A stretch of 8,360 nucleotides of DNA from an uncultured Lachnospiraceae bacterium. GTDB lineage: Bacteria > Bacillota > Clostridia > Lachnospirales > Lachnospiraceae. The stretch is from positions 1-8,360 of the forward strand of contig CADCPJ010000267.1 of the NCBI GenBank assembly GCA_902803245.1, written 5' to 3'. The translations under genes were made by a program, and so were the position numbers. The notes under the pieces were generated by a model. That model was given only the letters and a program-made list of their open reading frames with translations. It was not told the origin of the DNA and made no database searches. Below are positions 5,051-8,360 of this stretch, piece by piece. Within the stretch, counting starts at the first letter, position 1, and the number at the start of each line of letters is the position of its first letter.

Positions 5051-6244
5051 ATGAAGAGAAAAATGCTGGCACTTACACTTGCAGGTGTTATGACGCTCAG
5101 TGGAGGCCTGACGGTTTTTGCTGCTGATTCAGCGGCAGAGAGCACACCGGAATCCGGAAGTGCATCGGCGGCAGAGAGCACATCGGAAGAACTGAGTGAA
5201 GAAGACATCGCCGCGCTCCTTGAGGCGCTCGGCGGAGAAGAGGGCGAAGGCCTTGACTTAACGGGCCTTATCGGAGAACTCTCTGATGATGCGGGCGCGG
5301 ATGCGGCCGGCATGGAAGAAGCCATCGGCCAGCTTGTGGACAGCGTTACGGACGAGAACGGCAATCTGAATGTCGGAGGCCTTCTGGAAGGACTCGGCCT
5401 CAGTGCGGTTGTCGACAGCATCACGGGAGAGGAAGCCGACAATCCGATCAGCGGCATCTTAAAGGGCATCGGACTGGGCGACCTGCTTGGCGTTTTCACC
5501 ACGGAAGACGGTTCTGTCGATGTGGGCAGCATTCTTAGGGGTCTTGGACTCGGCGAGCTGATCAGCGCATATTCCGATGAGAACGGCGTGTTTGATATGG
5601 AAGCAATGATCAATGACATCATGGGTCAGTTCACCGATGAGAACGGCGAGCTGGATCTTTCCGGCGTGGTAGGGCAGCTCGGTGTCGCCGAGGCACTTGA
5701 CAGCATCACGGACGAGACCGGTTCCGTTGATGTCTTCGGCAAGTCCCTGGATCTGTCCGGACTGGAAGAGAGCCTCAGCGGCGATGTAAGCATCGACGGC
5801 GTGATTGATTCCGTAGTCGGTGAAGGCGGCGTCCTTCAGCAGGGCCTTGAGATCGCCACGGATCCTCAGACATGGGACAATTCCGGCCTTCTTGACGAGG
5901 GTTCACCTGTTGCGGCATTCCTTGATACACTTGGCAGCGAGGACGGCGCGGTATCCGAAGTCGTCGACTCCTTAAAGGGCGAGGACGGAAACTACAGCGC
6001 TGAGAATATTCTCGGGGCGGTCTACTCCCTCATGGACGAAAATGCTGTGCAGGGTGACAACCTTGTGATCAACGGCAAAGAGATTTCCGCTGAAGAGCTT
6101 GGAACTTCCATCAAGGGCGCTGTTGAGTCTCTTATCGGCGTTGACCTTGAAACTCTTGTGAGCTCTATCTTCGCAGGAGATCAGGCGGCAGCTCCGGCAC
6201 CGGCAGCTGAGAGCGAAGAGGCGGTAAGTGAGCCGGCAGCCTGA
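5051..6244 (+). CDS. Secreted acidic protein with 25-residue repeats
   Basis: A 397-residue predicted exported protein of unknown function. Residues 1-24 are a Sec signal peptide (MKRK, a hydrophobic core, then VFA before the likely cut after Ala24). A Ser/Ala/Glu linker (25-50) follows, containing a doubled AAEST. From about 99 the chain is made of tandem 25-residue units: an aromatic or aliphatic residue, T/S, then D-E-N-G or a variant, a short D-V-like strand, and a helical GLLEGLGL-type segment. Looser copies continue to about 325. The C-terminus is Ala/Pro/Glu-rich, with no LPXTG, membrane helix or lipobox, so release or loose association is likely. The mature part has no Cys or His and only six Lys/Arg, so it is very acidic. 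DENG does not fit an EF-hand or dockerin loop. AGGAGG lies 6 nt upstream, so ATG5051 is secure. The gene has its own promoter and a terminator downstream. Confidence 0.88.
   Translation: MKRKMLALTLAGVMTLSGGLTVFAADSAAESTPESGSASAAESTSEELSEEDIAALLEALGGEEGEGLDLTGLIGELSDDAGADAAGMEEAIGQLVDSVTDENGNLNVGGLLEGLGLSAVVDSITGEEADNPISGILKGIGLGDLLGVFTTEDGSVDVGSILRGLGLGELISAYSDENGVFDMEAMINDIMGQFTDENGELDLSGVVGQLGVAEALDSITDETGSVDVFGKSLDLSGLEESLSGDVSIDGVIDSVVGEGGVLQQGLEIATDPQTWDNSGLLDEGSPVAAFLDTLGSEDGAVSEVVDSLKGEDGNYSAENILGAVYSLMDENAVQGDNLVINGKEISAEELGTSIKGAVESLIGVDLETLVSSIFAGDQAAAPAPAAESEEAVSEPAA
5345..5734 (+). repeat. 25-codon repeats inside the secreted protein gene
   Basis: Five to six units begin at residues 99, 124, 149, 174, 194 and 219 of the protein, so spacings are 25, 25, 25, 20 and 25 residues. 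Each starts with V/I/F/Y-T/S and an acidic DENG-like turn; the second unit is the most decayed (GEEADNP). Most carry G-x-L/I-L-x-G-L/I-G-L. At the DNA level CCGATGAGAACGGCG occurs exactly at 5574-5588 and 5634-5648, suggesting growth by duplication. Confidence 0.8.
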
Positions 6245-6321
6245 TCGGCCTTAAGCCGCTTGGGATTGCGGGAACGCCTGGCTTCTCTCGAAGCATTTAT
6301 CACCATTTTTAAGAATAATGA

Positions 6322-6358
6322 GAAGGGCCGGCTGGAATCGTTCAGCCGGCTCTTTATT
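6322..6358 (+). terminator. Intrinsic terminator between secreted protein and MATE
   Basis: GCCGGCTG (6327-6334) pairs perfectly with CAGCCGGC (6343-6350) around an 8-nt loop. The stem extends outward five more pairs (6322-6326 with 6351-6355), two of them G-U. The downstream arm and tail are T-rich (TCTTTATTGT). The hairpin ends 78-110 bp after the secreted protein's stop and 30-33 bp before the MATE start codon. It probably ends transcription of the secreted protein gene and could also attenuate the MATE gene. A small CGGC/GCCG hairpin (6246-6258) lies just after the stop codon. Confidence 0.85.
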
Positions 6359-6388
6359 GTCCCTTTCACAATCAAAAGAGGAATTCCT

Positions 6389-7741
6389 ATGGCAGAAGCG
6401 GAAAACAAGATGGGCGTGATGCCCGTGAAAAGACTGATCGTCAATATGTCCCTGCCGATGATGGCCTCCATGCTCGTGCAGGCTCTTTACAATATCGTCG
6501 ACAGCATATTCGTGTCACAGATCTCGGAGACAGCCCTGACGGCGGTCACTCTGGCATTTCCGATGCAGAACCTGATGATAGCGGTCGGGTCCGGAACAGG
6601 GGTCGGCATCAACGCTCTGCTTAGCCGGTCCCTGGGAGAGAAGCGGTTTGACCGGTCGGATAATGCGGCGAATACGGGAATTGCCGTGATCTTTCTCAGC
6701 TATCTGGTCTTTGCTCTTATTGGATTCTTTTTTGCGAGATCCTTCGTCTCGCTGCAGACGCCAAATGAGGAGGTCAGGGAGCTCGGCGCGACATACCTGC
6801 GAATCTGCTGCACGATGTCCGTCGGGATTTTCTTTCAGATGACGTTCGAGAGGCTGCTCCAGTCCACCGGCCGGACTGTATACAGCATGATCTCGCAGTT
6901 GACCGGAGCCGTAATCAATATCATCTTCGATCCGATCCTCATCTTCGGTCTCTTCGGCCTTCCGAAGCTCGGGGTGGCCGGCGCGGCATATGCGACAGTA
7001 CTCGGTCAGATGGTGGCGGCTGTCATCGGACTTGTACTGAACGTCAGGAAAAATGAAGAGATCCATCTGTCCATAAGGAGCATCCTTCACCCCGACGGGT
7101 GGACAGTCCGGCGGATTTATGCCGTGGCTATTCCTTCCATCGCGATGATATCGATCGGCTCGGTCATGACCTTCCTCATGAACCTGATCCTGCAGCCCTT
7201 CACCGAGACGGCCCAGGCGGTCTTCGGGGCATATTTTAAGCTCCAGAGCTTCTTCTTCATGCCGGTCTTCGGGCTCAACAACGGACTGATTCCCGTACTG
7301 GCATACAATTACGGTGCAAAGAAGAAAAAGCGGATCACCGAGTCCCTCTCGTTTGCCATGAAACTGGCTGTGGGGATTATGCTCGTCGGCATGCTCATTC
7401 TGGAAATCTTTCCGACGCAGCTGCTCGGCCTCTTTGACGCATCGGAGAACATGCTGGTAATCGGCGTGCCCGCACTGAGGATTATCGGGCTCACTTTACC
7501 GATCGCCGGTCTTTGCATCGCTCTCGGGTCGGTATTCCAGGCATTTTCAAGGAGCATGAATTCCCTGATCGTGTCCGTGGGGCGGCAGCTCGTCGTCCTG
7601 ATCCCGGTGGCGTATCTTCTGTCAAAGACCGGCAATGTCGCCAATGTGTGGTGGGCATTCCCGGTCGCGGAATGTGCGTCGCTCATGATTTCCCTGGTCC
7701 TCTTTAAGAGGCTCTATCAGGAGATCATTGTGCCGATGTAA
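6389..7741 (+). CDS. MATE-family multidrug/cation antiporter
   Basis: A 450-residue integral membrane exporter of the MATE family, typical length for the DinF/MepA-like branch; these use Na+ or H+ gradients to export cationic, often aromatic compounds. About 12 hydrophobic segments are arranged as two six-helix halves. The N-terminal half shows the family pattern LPMMASMLVQALYNIVDSI (22-40) and the GSGTGVGINALLSRSLGEK loop (67-85). The second half has GLNNGLIPVLAYNYGAKKKK, the matching loop. ATG6389 is chosen because AGAGGAA (6377-6383) sits about 6 nt upstream and the family starts here. The longer reading from 6260 would be translated across the terminator hairpin and adds no family sequence. 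No clear promoter lies between terminator and ATG; TATTGT (6355-6360) is a weak -10 candidate. The substrate cannot be predicted. No strong terminator follows, only A/T-rich sequence. Confidence 0.93.
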   Translation: MAEAENKMGVMPVKRLIVNMSLPMMASMLVQALYNIVDSIFVSQISETALTAVTLAFPMQNLMIAVGSGTGVGINALLSRSLGEKRFDRSDNAANTGIAVIFLSYLVFALIGFFFARSFVSLQTPNEEVRELGATYLRICCTMSVGIFFQMTFERLLQSTGRTVYSMISQLTGAVINIIFDPILIFGLFGLPKLGVAGAAYATVLGQMVAAVIGLVLNVRKNEEIHLSIRSILHPDGWTVRRIYAVAIPSIAMISIGSVMTFLMNLILQPFTETAQAVFGAYFKLQSFFFMPVFGLNNGLIPVLAYNYGAKKKKRITESLSFAMKLAVGIMLVGMLILEIFPTQLLGLFDASENMLVIGVPALRIIGLTLPIAGLCIALGSVFQAFSRSMNSLIVSVGRQLVVLIPVAYLLSKTGNVANVWWAFPVAECASLMISLVLFKRLYQEIIVPM

Positions 7742-7766
7742 AAAAAAGAATTATAAAAAAAAGTAC

Positions 7767-7795
7767 TTTATTTTTATGAAAGACTTTGCTACATT
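7767..7795 (+). promoter_or_regulatory. Promoter of the second secreted protein
   Basis: TACATT (7790-7795) with TGC at 7787-7789 is an extended -10. The -35 region 17 bp upstream (TTTATT, 7767-7772) is poor. The predicted start is near 7802, about 53 nt before the start codon. The same TTTG-n-TACA pattern drives the 5051 gene, and the two upstream regions share GTACTTT and TTTTTATGAA. This supports a promoter but is not proof. Confidence 0.5.
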
Positions 7796-7854
7796 ATTAT
7801 CGAAGTGAGTTTGCAGTTTTTTGATCCGCATCATGAAAAAGGAGGACAACAATT

Positions 7855-8360
7855 ATGAAAAAACTTGCGCTTATTATGGCCGGAATCCTGACAATCGGGA
7901 CATTTGGATGCACTGCTTTTGCCGGGGCTGAGGAATCCGTCGCTGAGTCAACGGAATCCGTCGCCGAGCCGGTTGAAGTCAACTGGTCTGACATTGAGCC
8001 GTCCGTGAAAGAGTTGGGCATCGAGGGGGACTTTGTCACATTCGATGAGATCGCTCTCAAGATGTGGATGCCGACAGTTCTTGCTCCGACAGAACTGACA
8101 GATGAGGACAAGGAAAACGGTTACATCGGCTATTTCCAGACCGAAGACGAGTCCGCAGCTGTCGCTGTCGTCTATGTGGATGTGAACGGAGCAACTCTTG
8201 AGGAGTATCAGACACTTCTTGCAGAGGACGAGACAGTCTCCGAGCTTGAGACCTGCTCGCTCAACGGCCTCAATGCCCTGAGCTACAAGATTGAAGACAC
8301 GGACTCCGCCAGCGTTGCATTTGATACAGAGAAGGGCTACATCCTTGAGGTGACCTTCGC
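7855..8360 (+). CDS. Secreted protein, 3' end outside the window
   Basis: An open frame from ATG7855 continues without a stop to the right edge (168 full codons visible). AAGGAGG (7839-7845) lies 9 nt upstream. Residues 1-23 form a Sec signal peptide (MKKLALIMAGILTIG, ending AFA before Gly24). The Cys at 19 is not in a good lipobox because Thr and Phe stand at -3 and -2, so signal peptidase I cleavage is more likely. A short Glu/Ser linker (26-41) has ESVAE twice, then comes a globular domain: WSDIEPSVKELGIEGDF (44-60), an ALKMWMPTVLAPTELTDED segment (67-85), alternating strand-like segments, and NGLNALSYK (137-145). The pattern recalls small exported alpha/beta domains such as PsbP/DUF1795-like proteins, but this is only a guess. 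Function unknown. It resembles the 5051 protein in leader and linker but not in its folded part. Confidence 0.85.
   Translation, partial: MKKLALIMAGILTIGTFGCTAFAGAEESVAESTESVAEPVEVNWSDIEPSVKELGIEGDFVTFDEIALKMWMPTVLAPTELTDEDKENGYIGYFQTEDESAAVAVVYVDVNGATLEEYQTLLAEDETVSELETCSLNGLNALSYKIEDTDSASVAFDTEKGYILEVTF

Noticed and set aside
5051..6244. DENG repeats as EF-hand or dockerin calcium loops
   Set aside because: The glycine is at position 4 of the loop, not 6, and the DxDxDG spacing is absent.
6260..6388. TTG-initiated extension of the MATE protein
   Set aside because: It would be translated through the intrinsic terminator and lacks MATE sequence; ATG6389 has a suitable ribosome site.
7755..7774. 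AT-only inverted repeat around GTAC after the MATE gene
   Set aside because: Weak pairing with a mismatch and no GC; could be chance in A/T-rich sequence, so not called a terminator.
7855..7920. Second secreted protein as a lipoprotein
   Set aside because: Cys19 is preceded by Thr-Phe-Gly, which breaks the usual lipobox, while AFA-Gly is a good signal peptidase I site.

Overview
The window looks like chromosomal DNA from the Clostridia, most likely a Lachnospiraceae with mid-to-high GC content. It probably lies close to the replication origin. The evidence is a Bacillus-type parS site, the order parA-parB-DUF4446-serS-DUF3881 (the last a family I know mainly from Lachnospiraceae), AGGAGG-type ribosome binding sites, and Gram-positive Sec signal peptides. 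No cell-wall anchors, prophage genes, insertion sequences, CRISPR arrays, tRNAs or rRNAs were seen.

Bases 1-1923 form a chromosome segregation module. A near-perfect parS (28-43) sits just upstream of an extended -10 promoter whose -10 box lies inside a 15-bp palindrome. parA (146-913) and parB (913-1923) follow and overlap by one base. ParB loads at parS and spreads as a CTP-dependent clamp. ParA uses ATP to position the ParB-DNA complex. Having parS inside the operon's own promoter region offers a route for feedback.

Bases 1924-2160 are a non-coding leader with tandem -10-like boxes, two 28-bp repeats 44 bp apart that each contain a small hairpin, and a long imperfect inverted repeat enclosing two hairpins. 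This leads into a membrane-anchored DUF4446 protein (2161-2682), serS (2776-4065) and a DUF3881 protein (4085-4972). The last two are only 19 bp apart and probably co-transcribed. The seryl-tRNA synthetase has active-site motifs unlike the usual bacterial form, and no room for a T-box upstream.

Bases 4973-8360 are an accessory envelope/export region. A clear promoter drives a very acidic secreted protein (5051-6244) built on 25-residue repeats that I do not recognise. A strong intrinsic terminator follows. Only 30 bases after it, a MATE-family multidrug/cation antiporter (6389-7741) begins. A second secreted protein (from 7855) runs off the right edge. It shares signal-peptide style, acidic linker and promoter architecture with the first. 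The parts least explained by known families are the structured leader before DUF4446 and the 25-residue-repeat secreted protein.
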